Below, one piece after another: positions 35,112 to 43,830 of a stretch of 64,000 nt of DNA. This stretch comes from Brevirhabdus pacifica (lineage in GTDB: Bacteria; Pseudomonadota; Alphaproteobacteria; Rhodobacterales; Rhodobacteraceae), in NCBI RefSeq assembly GCF_002797755.1, contig NZ_PGFI01000011.1:992001-1056000 (forward strand). The letters run 5' to 3'. The notes beneath the pieces were generated by a model. It worked only from the letters and a program-made list of their open reading frames with translations. It was not told where the DNA came from and searched no databases. The position numbers and the translations under genes are program-made. How positions within the stretch are numbered: position 1 is the first letter of the stretch; each line of letters opens with the position of its first letter.

Positions 35112-35714
35112 TCAGCCCTGCCGCGACAGGTGGCGCTTCAGCGTGGCGCTGGCCAGCGCCGCGTCGCGCACCTTGACGGCGGCAAGGATGGCGCGGTGAT
35201 CGGGGTCGGGGCGGGGCTGCCAGCGGGCGGCGCGCCGGGCCAGAAACTCGCGCGAGTAGAGAAGTTGCAGGTTGCGCACCTCCTCGGTCAGGCGCGGCAT
35301 CGGGCAGGCGGCGATCAGCGCGTTGTGAAAGCCCCGGTTGGCGGTCTCCCATTCCTCGGCACTGGTGGCGCTGTCGCAAAGCTGGTGGAGGCGGGCAATC
35401 TCCTCGACCTGGGCCGCGTCGAGGCGGGGGGCGGAGTGCAGCAGGGCCAGCGGCTCAAGCGCGTGGCGCATGGCGCGGATCTCGACCATGGCATCCTTGT
35501 CGAGAGGGGCCACGCACATCCCCCGGCGCGGCAGGCTGACGGCCAGACCGCGCCCGGCCAGGCGCAGCAGCGCCTCGCGCACGGTGACCTGGCTTGCGCC
35601 GAATTCGCGGGCGATCAGATCCTGGGTCAGCTTCTCGCCCGGGGCCAGGATGCCCCGCACGATCCGGTCCGCCAGGGTCTCGGCGATGCGATCGGATTTC
35701 ATCTCGTTCCGCAC
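35112..35714 (-). CDS. bioR: GntR-family regulator, probable biotin repressor BioR
   Basis: A 200-residue GntR/FCD regulator. The wHTH lies at about residues 8-70 (AETLADRIVRGILAPGEKLTQDLIAREFGASQVTVREALLRLAGRGL); the FCD-type all-helical ligand domain follows (EIRAMRHALEPLALLHSA). It converges on bioA, and the bio promoter carries two TTATCGATAR boxes, the BioR consensus, so assignment as BioR rests on context plus family. Start taken as GTG 35714, preceded by GGAAGG; ATG 35702 is four codons later. No TTATMKATAA box is seen in its own upstream region, so autoregulation is not indicated. Confidence 0.82.
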   Translation of the reverse strand: MRNEMKSDRIAETLADRIVRGILAPGEKLTQDLIAREFGASQVTVREALLRLAGRGLAVSLPRRGMCVAPLDKDAMVEIRAMRHALEPLALLHSAPRLDAAQVEEIARLHQLCDSATSAEEWETANRGFHNALIAACPMPRLTEEVRNLQLLYSREFLARRAARWQPRPDPDHRAILAAVKVRDAALASATLKRHLSRQG

Positions 35715-35846
35715 CGGCGGATCCTTCCGTTGTTGCCCTTTGTCAACGCGGCCCAAAGGGACGCGGATCGGCGGGCAAATGCAACCCCGCGAAGGCCCCG
35801 CACGCCCCCTTTGGCAGGGCAGACGTGCCGCCAAAGCCGCGGGCGT

Positions 35847-36905
35847 TCAGCCGTTGCGCGGATCCAGGATGCGGTTCAGCACCGTGTCCCGGGTGATCTG
35901 GCCCAGAAGCCGGCCGTCATCGACCACGCCCACCGGCGCGCCGGTGGCGGTGACCTGTTCCATTACCCGGCGGATATCCTCCTCGGGTGGGACGGTGACC
36001 GAGGGGGTGCCGGTCGCGGGCTCCATCACGTCGCGGGCGCAAAGCACGCCCAACGGGTTCATGTGAGCCACGAAATCGGCCACGTAATCGCTGGCTGGGT
36101 CCGAGAAGATCTGTTGCGGGGTGCCGCATTGCACGATCCGCCCGCCCTCCATGATGGCGATGCGGTTGCCCAGCTTGAACGCCTCGTCAAGATCGTGGCT
36201 GACGAAGATGATGGTGCGGTTCAGCTTTTGCTGAAGTTCCAGCAGCTCGTCCTGCAACCGGGTGCGGATCAGCGGGTCGAGGGCCGAAAACGGCTCGTCC
36301 ATCAGAAGGATCGGCGCGTCGGTGGCAAAGGCGCGGGCAAGGCCCACGCGCTGCTGCATGCCACCCGAAAGCTCGCCGACCTTGCGGTCGGCCCAGTCCG
36401 ACAGACCCACCAGATCAAGCTGACGCTCGACCTGCTCGTTGCGGCGGGCGCGCAACATGCCCCCCAGTTCCAGGCCCAGGCCCACGTTCTCGCGGACACT
36501 GCGCCAGGGCAGCAGGCCGAATTGCTGGAAGACCATCGCGATATGCGACAGGCGCAGCTCGCGCAGGGTCTTGCGGTCGGCATGGGTGACCGAGGTCATC
36601 TCCTCGGCTCCCTCCTCCTGGCCATCGCTGCCGGGGCCCAGACGGCGCACCCGCACCTCGCCCCGGCTGACGGGGTTGAGGCCGTTGACCGCCCGCAAAA
36701 GCGTCGACTTGCCCGAACCCGAAAGGCCCATCAGCACCAGGATTTCGCCCTCGGCCACCTGGAGCGAGCAGTCGTGCACGCCCAGAACCTGGCCCGTGCG
36801 TTCCTGTATTTCCGAGCGGCTGAGCCCCTGGTCCATCAGCGGCAGGGCGCGCTCGGGGTGCTCGCCGAAGACGATCGAAACGTTGTCGAAGATTACCGCG
36901 CTCAT
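35847..36905 (-). CDS. choV: Choline ABC transporter ATP-binding protein
   Basis: A 352-residue ATPase of the glycine-betaine/proline/choline ABC class. Walker A GLSGSGKST (60-68), Q-loop FQQFGLLPWRSV, signature LSGGMQQRVGLARA, Walker B ILLMDEPFSALDP and H-loop FVSHDLDEA. The typical preceding helix EIQERTGQVLGVHDCS identifies the ProV/ChoV class. A C-terminal CBS-like region (MEPATGTPSVTVPPEEDIRRVMEQV) may sense ionic strength. Overlaps choW by 4 bp. Confidence 0.94.
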   Translation of the reverse strand: MSAVIFDNVSIVFGEHPERALPLMDQGLSRSEIQERTGQVLGVHDCSLQVAEGEILVLMGLSGSGKSTLLRAVNGLNPVSRGEVRVRRLGPGSDGQEEGAEEMTSVTHADRKTLRELRLSHIAMVFQQFGLLPWRSVRENVGLGLELGGMLRARRNEQVERQLDLVGLSDWADRKVGELSGGMQQRVGLARAFATDAPILLMDEPFSALDPLIRTRLQDELLELQQKLNRTIIFVSHDLDEAFKLGNRIAIMEGGRIVQCGTPQQIFSDPASDYVADFVAHMNPLGVLCARDVMEPATGTPSVTVPPEEDIRRVMEQVTATGAPVGVVDDGRLLGQITRDTVLNRILDPRNG

Positions 36906-37735
36906 GTCCGGCCCACCCGAAGCACGCGATCAAGCATGATCGCGACCACCACAATGATGATCCCACTTTCAAATCCAAGCGCGGTGTTGACCGTGTTCAG
37001 CGCCCGCACCACCGGCACGCCCAGCCCGTCGGCGCCCACAAGCGCCGCGATCACCACCATCGACAGCGACAGCATGATGGTCTGGTTCAGCCCGGCCATG
37101 ATCTGGGGCAGGGCATAGGGAAGCTCGACCTTCCACAGGGTCTGCCAGCGGGTGGCGCCGAAGGCGCGGGCGGCCTCCAGAAGGGGCATTGGCGTTGACG
37201 AGACCCCAAGATGCGTCAGCCGGATCGGCGCCGGCAGCACGAAGATCACGGTCGCGATCAGCCCCGGCACCATGCCGATGCCGAAGAAGACGATCGCCGG
37301 GATCAGGTAGACGAAGGTCGGCAGGGTCTGCATCAGGTCCAGCACCGGCCGCAGCGCCGCGTAGAGCCGCGGGTTGTGGGCGGTGAAGATGCCGATGGGC
37401 ACCCCGATCGCCATGCAGACGACACAGGCCGAAAGCACCAGCGTCAGGCTTTCGGTGGTCTCTTCCCAGTAGCCCTGGTTGAGGATGAAGAGAAACCCGA
37501 GCACCACGAAGAGGGAGGTCTTCCACGACCGCTGCAGCGCGTAGCTGAGGGCGGCGAAGGCGGCGACGACGATCAGCGGGTGCGGTGTCTGGAAAACCCA
37601 CAGGATGCCGTCGATCATGGCCTCCATCACCTCGGCCAGCCCGTCGAAGAACCACGCGCCGTTGGTTTGCAACCAGTCGAATATGTTGCGGGCGGTCAGG
37701 CCGATTGGGATCTTGTTGTCGGTCAGCCACTCCAT
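36902..37735 (-). CDS. choW: Choline ABC transporter permease
   Basis: A 277-residue permease with six or so spans. The cytoplasmic loop EAARAFGATRWQTLWKVELPYALPQIMAG is the EAA motif that contacts ChoV. MQTLPTFVYLIPAIVFFGIG is typical of ProW/ChoW. The start MEWLTDNKIPIG is preceded by AGGAG; an upstream in-frame codon would add a polar leader. Separated from choX by a 136-bp, hairpin-rich gap. Confidence 0.94.
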   Translation of the reverse strand: MEWLTDNKIPIGLTARNIFDWLQTNGAWFFDGLAEVMEAMIDGILWVFQTPHPLIVVAAFAALSYALQRSWKTSLFVVLGFLFILNQGYWEETTESLTLVLSACVVCMAIGVPIGIFTAHNPRLYAALRPVLDLMQTLPTFVYLIPAIVFFGIGMVPGLIATVIFVLPAPIRLTHLGVSSTPMPLLEAARAFGATRWQTLWKVELPYALPQIMAGLNQTIMLSLSMVVIAALVGADGLGVPVVRALNTVNTALGFESGIIIVVVAIMLDRVLRVGRT

Positions 37736-37840
37736 GGCGGCGCTCCTGTCGGATGTTCGGGGGCGCCGCCCCCGGGGGCGCGACGGGATCTGCATGAGGG
37801 GAAGGGGCCGGCGCGGGCCGGCCCGGGACCCCGGGGCGCA

Positions 37841-37861
37841 GGTGCCGCGTCAGGCGGCACC
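37841..37861 (-). terminator. Intercistronic hairpin between choX and choW
   Basis: GGTGCCGC-GTCA-GGCGGCACC forms a strong stem 10 bp beyond the choX stop. Further GC-rich inverted repeats (GGGGCCGGCGC…) lie toward choW. No T-run is present. A likely 3' stabiliser/attenuator giving more binding protein than permease. Confidence 0.45.
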
Positions 37862-37871
37862 CGCAGCGGGA

Positions 37872-38798
37872 TCAGAGACCCAGCGCTTCCTCGACAGCGT
37901 CCTTGCCGTCCTCGCCCTCGCGGGTCTTGACGCCGTCAAGCCAGGTGCCCAGCACCTCGGGGTTGGCCTTCAGCCACTCGGTCGCGGCCTTCTCCGGGTC
38001 GGCGTTATCGTTCAGGATCGCGCCCATGATCTCGTTCTCCATGGCCAGCGTGAACTCGAGGTTGTTCAGCAGCTTGCCGACGTTGGGGCATTCCTCGGCA
38101 AAGCCGGTCCAGGTGTTGGTGTAGACGGTGGCGCCGCCCAGGTCGGGGCCGAAGAAATCATCGCCGCCTTCCAGGTAGGTCATCTCGAAGGCCGCGTTCA
38201 TCGGGTGCGGCTCCCAGCCCAGGAAGACCACGGGCTCACCCTTGCGGTCGGCGCGGGCGACCTGCGCCAGCATCCCCTGTTCCGAGCTTTCGGCGACCTC
38301 GAACCCTTCCAGGTCGAACGCGTTCTCGTCGATCATCGACTGGATCAGGCGGTTGCCGTCGTTGCCGGGCTCGATGCCGTAGATCTTGCCCTCAAGCAGG
38401 TCCTTGTGCTTGGCGATGTCGGCAAAGTTGCGGATGCCCATCTCGGCGGCGGCCTTGTTGACGGCCAGGGTGTACTTGGCCCCTTCAAGGTTGGCGCGGA
38501 CCGAGGTGACGGTGCCGTCGGCCAGGTAGGGGGCGATATCGGCCTCCATCGAGGGCATCCAGTTGCCCAGGAAGACGTCGATGTCCTTCTTGGCAAGCGA
38601 GGTGTAGGTGACCGGAACCGACAGGACCTTGGTGTCGGTCTCGTATCCCAGCGCCTCGAGCACGACGGCAGTGGTGGCGGTGGTCGCCGTGATGTCGGTC
38701 CAGCCGACATCGGCGAATTTCACGGTCTCGCAGGCGGCGAAGGCGGGCGCGGACAGTGCGACCAGCGCGATGGCCGAAGCGGTTGTCTTGAAGATCAT
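37872..38798 (-). CDS. choX: Periplasmic choline-binding protein
   Basis: A 308-residue substrate-binding protein of the glycine-betaine/choline class. Signal peptide MIFKTTASAIALVALSAPAFA, cleavage after residue 21. The mature protein begins ACETVKFADVGWTDI; VFLGNWMPSMEADI, GIEPGNDGN and VFLGWEPHPMN supply the aromatic cage for a quaternary ammonium. The WEPHPMN and NWMPSM motifs match ChoX. GGGGAG precedes the ATG. Divergent from betI with a BetI-like operator between them. Confidence 0.95.
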   Translation of the reverse strand: MIFKTTASAIALVALSAPAFAACETVKFADVGWTDITATTATTAVVLEALGYETDTKVLSVPVTYTSLAKKDIDVFLGNWMPSMEADIAPYLADGTVTSVRANLEGAKYTLAVNKAAAEMGIRNFADIAKHKDLLEGKIYGIEPGNDGNRLIQSMIDENAFDLEGFEVAESSEQGMLAQVARADRKGEPVVFLGWEPHPMNAAFEMTYLEGGDDFFGPDLGGATVYTNTWTGFAEECPNVGKLLNNLEFTLAMENEIMGAILNDNADPEKAATEWLKANPEVLGTWLDGVKTREGEDGKDAVEEALGL

Positions 38799-38818
38799 TG
38801 GAGGCTCCCCGGGTTTTC

Positions 38819-38838
38819 TTGATTGACGGCTCAATTAA
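38819..38838. promoter_or_regulatory. Candidate BetI operator between choX and betI
   Basis: TTGATTGA-CGGC-TCAATTAA is an inverted repeat with 7 of 8 paired positions. The core ATTGACGGCTCAAT resembles the ATTGAACGTCCAAT-type operator of E. coli BetI. It lies in the divergent spacer, so BetI could control both the cho and bet operons in response to choline. Confidence 0.6.
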
Positions 38839-38880
38839 AAACGATCAAGTTCGGTCTGGCAACCCGGTATAGAGGTCACC

Positions 38881-39528
38881 TTGCCGAAACTTGGAATGGA
38901 ACCTATCAGGCGCGCGGCCCTGGTCAACGCAACCATCGAGGAGATCGGACGCGCCGGATCGCTCGATGTCACCGTCGGCCAGATCGCGCGCAGGGCAGGG
39001 GTCTCTGCCGCGCTCGCGCACCATTACTTCGGTGGCAAAGAACAGATCCTGCTGGCCGCGATGCGCCACATCCTGACCCAGTACGGCACCACGGTCCGCC
39101 AGGCCCTTGAAGGCGCGGTCGAGCCGCGCCAGCGCCTCGAAGCCATCGCCGAGGCCAGCTTCACCACCGGCCAGTTCCGTCCCGAGGTGGTCGGCGCATG
39201 GCTGAATTTCTACGTCCAGGCCCAGGGCAACCCCTCGGCCCGGCGGCTCCTGACGGTCTATCAGCGGCGGCTGCGCTCGAACCTGCTGGTGGCGCTGAGG
39301 CCGCTGGCGGGCGCCCGCGCCGAGATGATCGCCGAGACCCTGGCCGCGCTGATCGACGGCATCTACATCCGCGCCGCCCTGGCGCCCGAGCGTTTCGCCG
39401 CCGCCGCTGGCGGAGAGGGGGCGCCCGCCACCGACGGCGACCCAGAGGGCTCGACCGAACAGGCCGCCCGCATCGCCGCCGCCCGCGTCATCGAGACGGC
39501 CGACCTGCTGATCCGGCAGGGGGCATGA
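38881..39528 (+). CDS. betI: Choline-responsive repressor BetI (TTG start)
   Basis: A 215-residue TetR-family repressor. It starts at TTG with MPKLGMEPIRRAALVNAT, matching the BetI N-terminus; GAGGTCACC precedes the TTG. ATG 38896 would truncate the conserved segment. The HTH is IGQIARRAGVSAALAHHYFGGKEQILL-like (about residues 30-56). The ligand domain has FYVQAQGNPSARRLLTVYQRRL. First gene of betI-betB-betA; a 165-bp gap separates it from betB. Confidence 0.95.
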   Translation: MPKLGMEPIRRAALVNATIEEIGRAGSLDVTVGQIARRAGVSAALAHHYFGGKEQILLAAMRHILTQYGTTVRQALEGAVEPRQRLEAIAEASFTTGQFRPEVVGAWLNFYVQAQGNPSARRLLTVYQRRLRSNLLVALRPLAGARAEMIAETLAALIDGIYIRAALAPERFAAAAGGEGAPATDGDPEGSTEQAARIAAARVIETADLLIRQGA

Positions 39529-39693
39529 TGCGCCCTCGATCCAACCATGCGGAACCCGGCGCCTGCCCCGTCCCGCCCCGCCGCCGCGCGCGCGGCGGCC
39601 CGCACAGCTGCCCACACGGCTGACCGCGCGGCTGACACCGACACCCCCGTGCGGGCGCCATGCGCCCCCGAACCATCCATGCAAAGGCCCCCC

Positions 39694-41178
39694 ATGTCCG
39701 AGACCGCAAAATCCCCGCTTGAACGCCCCCGGACCCAGCCCGAAGGCAGCCACCATATCGATGGCGCCTATGTGGCCGATGCCGGCGGGCGCCCCCTGCC
39801 GGTGATCTACCCCGCCGATGGCAGCACCATCGCCACTCTGGAACACGCAGGCCCCGACCTGGTGGAGCAGGCGCTTGCCGCCGCCAGCCGCGCACAACCC
39901 GCCTGGGCCGCCATGACCGGGACCGAACGTGGCCGCATCCTGCGCCGCGCCGCCGAGATCATCCGCGAGCGCAACGATGAGCTGAGCCGCCTGGAGACGA
40001 TGGACACCGGCAAACCCTACCAGGAAACCGTTGTCGCCGACGCCACCAGCGGCGCCGACGCGCTGGAATATTTCGGCGGGCTCGCGGCCTCGATCACCGG
40101 CGAGCACGTCCAGCTTGGCGATGATTTCGTCTATTCCGTGCGCCAGCCGCTGGGGGTCTGCGTCGGGATCGGCGCATGGAACTACCCGATGCAAATCGCC
40201 TGCTGGAAGGCCGCGCCCGCGCTGGCCTGCGGCAATACGATGGTGTTCAAACCCTCGGAAACCACGCCCTTGTCGGCGCTGAAACTGGCCGAGATCCTGA
40301 CCGAGGCCGGTTTGCCCGATGGCGTCTTCAATGTGGTCCAGGGCGACGGTGCCGTGGGCTCGGCGCTGGTGGGTGATCCGCGGGTGGCCAAGGTCTCGCT
40401 GACAGGCTCCGTGCCCACCGGGCGCAAGGTCTACGCCGCCGCCGCCGAAGGCATCCGCCACGTGACGATGGAGCTGGGCGGCAAGTCCCCGATGCTGATC
40501 TTCGACGACGCCGACCTCGACGACGCGGTGGGCGGCGCGATCCTGGGCAATTTCTATTCCTCGGGGCAGATCTGTTCCAACGGCACCCGTGTCTTCGTTC
40601 AGAAGGGCATTCTGCCGGCGTTCCTGGATCGGCTGGCAGAGCGTTTGGGCCACGCGGTGATCGGCGATCCGCTGGACCCGACCACCAGCTTCGGCCCCCT
40701 TGTCAGCCAGGCACAGTTGGATCAGGTCCTGGGCTTCGTTCAGGCGGGGCGCGACGAGGGCGCGCGCCTGGTCACGGGCGGTGAGCGGCTGGACCGCGAG
40801 GGGTTCTACATGTCGCCTGCCGTCTTCGCCGATGTCACCGACGAGATGACCATCGCCCGCGAGGAGATTTTCGGCCCGGTGCTGTCGGTCCTGTCCTTCG
40901 AGACCGAGGAAGAGGCGATCGCCCGCGCCAATGCCACCCCCTACGGGCTGGCGGCCGGGGTCTTCACCCGCGATCTGCGGCGCGGGCACCGGGTGATCGG
41001 CAAGCTCGACGCAGGCTCGTGCTTCATCAACGCCTACAACCTGACCCCAGTCGAGGCGCCCTTCGGCGGCGTGAAGCTGTCGGGTGTGGGGCGCGAGAAT
41101 TCCCGCGCCGCGATCGAACATTACACCCAGCTGAAAAGCGTCTACGTCGGCATGGGCCCGGTCGAGGCGCCTTACTGA
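39694..41178 (+). CDS. betB: Betaine-aldehyde dehydrogenase
   Basis: A 494-residue NAD-dependent aldehyde dehydrogenase making glycine betaine. [24 protein letters not shown], catalytic Glu260 in MELGGKSP, nucleophile Cys294 in [11 protein letters not shown] and the [10 protein letters not shown] block. The final [25 protein letters not shown] is diagnostic of BetB. Start MSETAKSP chosen (AAAGG upstream); an ATG five codons earlier is possible. Confidence 0.96.
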   Translation: MSETAKSPLERPRTQPEGSHHIDGAYVADAGGRPLPVIYPADGSTIATLEHAGPDLVEQALAAASRAQPAWAAMTGTERGRILRRAAEIIRERNDELSRLETMDTGKPYQETVVADATSGADALEYFGGLAASITGEHVQLGDDFVYSVRQPLGVCVGIGAWNYPMQIACWKAAPALACGNTMVFKPSETTPLSALKLAEILTEAGLPDGVFNVVQGDGAVGSALVGDPRVAKVSLTGSVPTGRKVYAAAAEGIRHVTMELGGKSPMLIFDDADLDDAVGGAILGNFYSSGQICSNGTRVFVQKGILPAFLDRLAERLGHAVIGDPLDPTTSFGPLVSQAQLDQVLGFVQAGRDEGARLVTGGERLDREGFYMSPAVFADVTDEMTIAREEIFGPVLSVLSFETEEEAIARANATPYGLAAGVFTRDLRRGHRVIGKLDAGSCFINAYNLTPVEAPFGGVKLSGVGRENSRAAIEHYTQLKSVYVGMGPVEAPY

Positions 41179-41236
41179 TACCAACGCCCGCCCTGCGGGG
41201 CGGCCCGGGTCGAGCGGCGGAACGAGAGGACCAGTC

Positions 41237-42928
41237 ATGGAAGCGGATTATGTGATCGTCGGGGCGGGGTCGGCCGGCTGTGCCATGGCCTACCGGCTGG
41301 GCGAGGCCGGTCACAGTGTCGTCGTCATCGAGTATGGCGGCACCGACGCGGGCCCCTTCATCCAGATGCCCGCGGCCCTGTCCTACCCGATGAACATGTC
41401 CCGCTATGACTGGGGCTACCGGACCGAGCCCGAGCCCCACCTGGGCAACCGCCGGCTGGCGACGCCGCGCGGCAAGGTGATCGGGGGATCCTCCTCGATC
41501 AACGGGATGGTGTACGTGCGCGGCCACGCGCGGGATTTCGACCACTGGGCCGAGATGGGGGCCGACGGCTGGTCCTATGCCGACGTGCTCCCCTACTTCC
41601 GCCGGATGGAGCATTGGCACCCCGGCCCCCACGGCGGCGACGACGCGTGGCGGGGCAACGACGGGCCGCTGCATGTGTCACGCGGGCCCCGGCGCAACCC
41701 GCTGTTCCACGCCTTCGTCGAGGCGGGGGCGCAGGCCGGTTATCCGATCACGCTCGACTACAACGGCGAGCAGCAGGAAGGCTTCGGCCCGATGGAGCAG
41801 ACCGTCTGGCGTGGGCGGCGCTGGTCGGCGGCCAACGCCTATCTGCGCCCTGCGCAGAAGCGTTTCGCGGTGACGGTGATGCGCGGGTTGGCGACCCGGG
41901 TCGTGTTCGATAGCGAGGGTGAGGGCGGTGGCTCAGACGCCGCCAAGTGTCGCGCCACCGGGGTCGAGATCCGGCGCGGCCGGCGGACAGAGGTGGTGCG
42001 CGCCCGGCGCGAGGTGATCCTGACGGCCTCGTCCATCAACTCGCCCAAGCTGCTGATGCTGTCGGGCATCGGCCCGGCCGAGGAGCTGCGCGCGCTGGGC
42101 ATCGACCCGCTGGCCGACCGTCCCGGCGTCGGGCGCAACCTGCAGGACCATCTGGAGGTCTACATCCAGATGGCCTCGTCGAAGCCGATCACGCTTTACC
42201 GGCATTGGAACCTGGTCTCGAAGGCGCTGATCGGGGCGCAGTGGCTGGCCTCGCGCACCGGGCTCGGTGCCTCGAACCAGTTCGAGAGCGCCGCCTTCAT
42301 CCGCTCGAAGGCGGGGGTGGAATACCCTGATATCCAATATCATTTCCTGCCCATCGCCGTGCGTTACGACGGCAAGGCGGCCGCCGAGGGGCACGGGTTC
42401 CAGGCCCATACGGGGCCGATGCGCTCCCCCTCGCGGGGGGCGGTCACCCTGCGCTCCTCCGATCCGGCCGAGCCGCCGCGCATCGCCTTCAACTACATGT
42501 CCCATCCCCAGGACTGGGAGGACTTCCGCACCTGTATCCGCCTGACCCGCGAGATCTTCGCCCAGCCCGCCTTCGCCCCCTACATCAAGCATGAGATCCA
42601 GCCCGGCGCTGCCCTGCAAAGCGACGAGGAGCTTGACGATTTCATCCGCGAACACGCCGAGAGCGCCTATCACCCCTGCGGCACCTGCCGGATGGGTCGG
42701 GCCGACGATCCCGAGGCGGTTGTCGATCCCGAGGGGCGGGTGATCGGGGTTTCGGGCCTGCGGGTGGCCGACAGCTCGGTCTTCCCGCGCATTCCGAACG
42801 GCAACCTCAACGCGCCCTCGATCATGGTGGGCGAGAAGATCGCCGACCACGTGCTGGGCCGCGCGCCGCTTGCGGCCGAGAATGCCCGCCCCTGGATCAA
42901 CCCGGCCTGGCAGACCAGCCAGCGCTGA
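41237..42928 (+). CDS. betA: Choline dehydrogenase
   Basis: A 563-residue GMC flavoprotein oxidising choline to betaine aldehyde. N-terminal FAD motif [21 protein letters not shown] signatures [20 protein letters not shown] and [22 protein letters not shown], and the catalytic HPCGTCRMG near residue 480. A short Gly/Ser-rich insertion (EGEGGGSD) around residue 233 is a likely surface loop. Follows betB by 58 bp. Confidence 0.95.
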   Translation: MEADYVIVGAGSAGCAMAYRLGEAGHSVVVIEYGGTDAGPFIQMPAALSYPMNMSRYDWGYRTEPEPHLGNRRLATPRGKVIGGSSSINGMVYVRGHARDFDHWAEMGADGWSYADVLPYFRRMEHWHPGPHGGDDAWRGNDGPLHVSRGPRRNPLFHAFVEAGAQAGYPITLDYNGEQQEGFGPMEQTVWRGRRWSAANAYLRPAQKRFAVTVMRGLATRVVFDSEGEGGGSDAAKCRATGVEIRRGRRTEVVRARREVILTASSINSPKLLMLSGIGPAEELRALGIDPLADRPGVGRNLQDHLEVYIQMASSKPITLYRHWNLVSKALIGAQWLASRTGLGASNQFESAAFIRSKAGVEYPDIQYHFLPIAVRYDGKAAAEGHGFQAHTGPMRSPSRGAVTLRSSDPAEPPRIAFNYMSHPQDWEDFRTCIRLTREIFAQPAFAPYIKHEIQPGAALQSDEELDDFIREHAESAYHPCGTCRMGRADDPEAVVDPEGRVIGVSGLRVADSSVFPRIPNGNLNAPSIMVGEKIADHVLGRAPLAAENARPWINPAWQTSQR

Positions 42929-43007
42929 GCCTCCCTCAGACCAGGGGCCGGGGCGGTGTAAACCCGCCTTCGACAGATCTGTCACTGGCCCGGGTGCCGG
43001 GGCTGGG

Positions 43008-43032
43008 TTAACGATTGATTAACCTTCGTTAA
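43008..43032 (+). promoter_or_regulatory. CtrA-type box(es) upstream of the nuclease-family gene
   Basis: TTAA-CGATTGA-TTAAC (43008-43023) is an exact TTAA-N7-TTAAC CtrA consensus. A second, overlapping TTAA-CCTTCG-TTAA (N6) covers 43019-43032. It lies 25-49 bp before the GTG start at 43057, in a short AT-rich island, so it could overlap the promoter. Confidence 0.6.
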
Positions 43033-43056
43033 TCCGCCCCAGCCACCGAGGTCGAC

Positions 43057-43773
43057 GTGCCCCTTCGCCCCTTTCTTCGCCGCGCGTTCCCCCATCGCGT
43101 TCCAGCCTGCCGCCTTTGGGCGCTGGGGCTGGCCGCCATCCTGGCGCTGCCCGCGCCCCTGACGGGGCCGGTCGATGCCGCGGGGCGGGTGATCGTGGGG
43201 CCGGCGCGGGTGATCGACGGGGACACGATCCAGATCGGCGCGACCCATATCCGCCTCATCGGCATCGATACCCCCGAAGCGGCCGAGACCTGCAAAAGCC
43301 CCTCGGGCGTGGTCTGGCGCTGTGGCTCCTACGCGACCCACTGGTTGCGCCAGCGGCTACAGGGCCTGCGCGTGGAATGCCTGGACGAGGGGCGCGACCG
43401 CTATGCCCGCACGCTGGCCCATTGCCGGGTGGACGGGCGCGATCTGGGCGCGGACCTGACCCGGGCCGGGGTGGCGCGGGCCTATCGCCGCTATTCGACC
43501 GAATATGTCCCCGCCGAGGAGGCCGCGCGCCGCGCGGGCCTGGGCCTTTGGGCGGACCGGCCGCAGGTGCCGGCGCAATTTCTGGCCCGCGCCGTGGATG
43601 CCGGGCCCAAGGATTGCCAGATCAAGGGCAACATCTCGAAGAACGGGATGATCTACCATGTTCCGGGCTCGCGCAGCTACAACCGCACCCGCATCGACAC
43701 GTCGCGTGGGGAACGGTGGTTCTGTTCAGAAGGCGAGGCCCGCACGGCGGGTTGGCGCGCCCCGCGCGGCTAG
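43057..43773 (+). CDS. Thermonuclease (SNase)-family secreted protein
   Basis: A 238-residue exported protein starting at GTG (ACCGAGGTCGAC upstream). An Arg-rich start and a hydrophobic stretch (ALGLAAILALPAPL) form a signal peptide ending near residue 40. The SNase core follows: VIDGDTIQIGATHIRLIGIDTPEA, CGSYATHWLRQRL, ECLDEGRDRYARTLAHCRVDG. Catalytic-type Arg in RLIGIDTPE and DRYARTL are present. The C-terminal 50 residues (KGNISKNGMIYHVPGSRSY…GERWFCSEGEARTAGWR) form a second conserved module of unknown role. The only gene here with a CtrA-type box. Confidence 0.85.
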   Translation: MPLRPFLRRAFPHRVPACRLWALGLAAILALPAPLTGPVDAAGRVIVGPARVIDGDTIQIGATHIRLIGIDTPEAAETCKSPSGVVWRCGSYATHWLRQRLQGLRVECLDEGRDRYARTLAHCRVDGRDLGADLTRAGVARAYRRYSTEYVPAEEAARRAGLGLWADRPQVPAQFLARAVDAGPKDCQIKGNISKNGMIYHVPGSRSYNRTRIDTSRGERWFCSEGEARTAGWRAPRG

Positions 43774-43830
43774 GCGCGATCCGCGTTCACCCTTGACGCC
43801 GGGCGCAGGGCCCGGCGCAAGGCGGGCCGA

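Noticed and set aside
33570-37118. A plus-strand open frame of about 1180 codons across bioD, bioA, bioR and choV
   Set aside because: It runs through genes on both strands whose products have clear motifs, and the translated text is low-complexity. A GC-driven shadow frame.
38819-38838. FNR/DNR-type site (TTGAT-N4-ATCAA)
   Set aside because: Only the left half matches. The inverted repeat fits a BetI-type operator better and lies exactly between choX and betI.
38845-41238. A minus-strand open frame of about 800 codons opposite betI-betB
   Set aside because: BetI and BetB are unambiguous on the plus strand. The antisense product lacks any recognisable domain.
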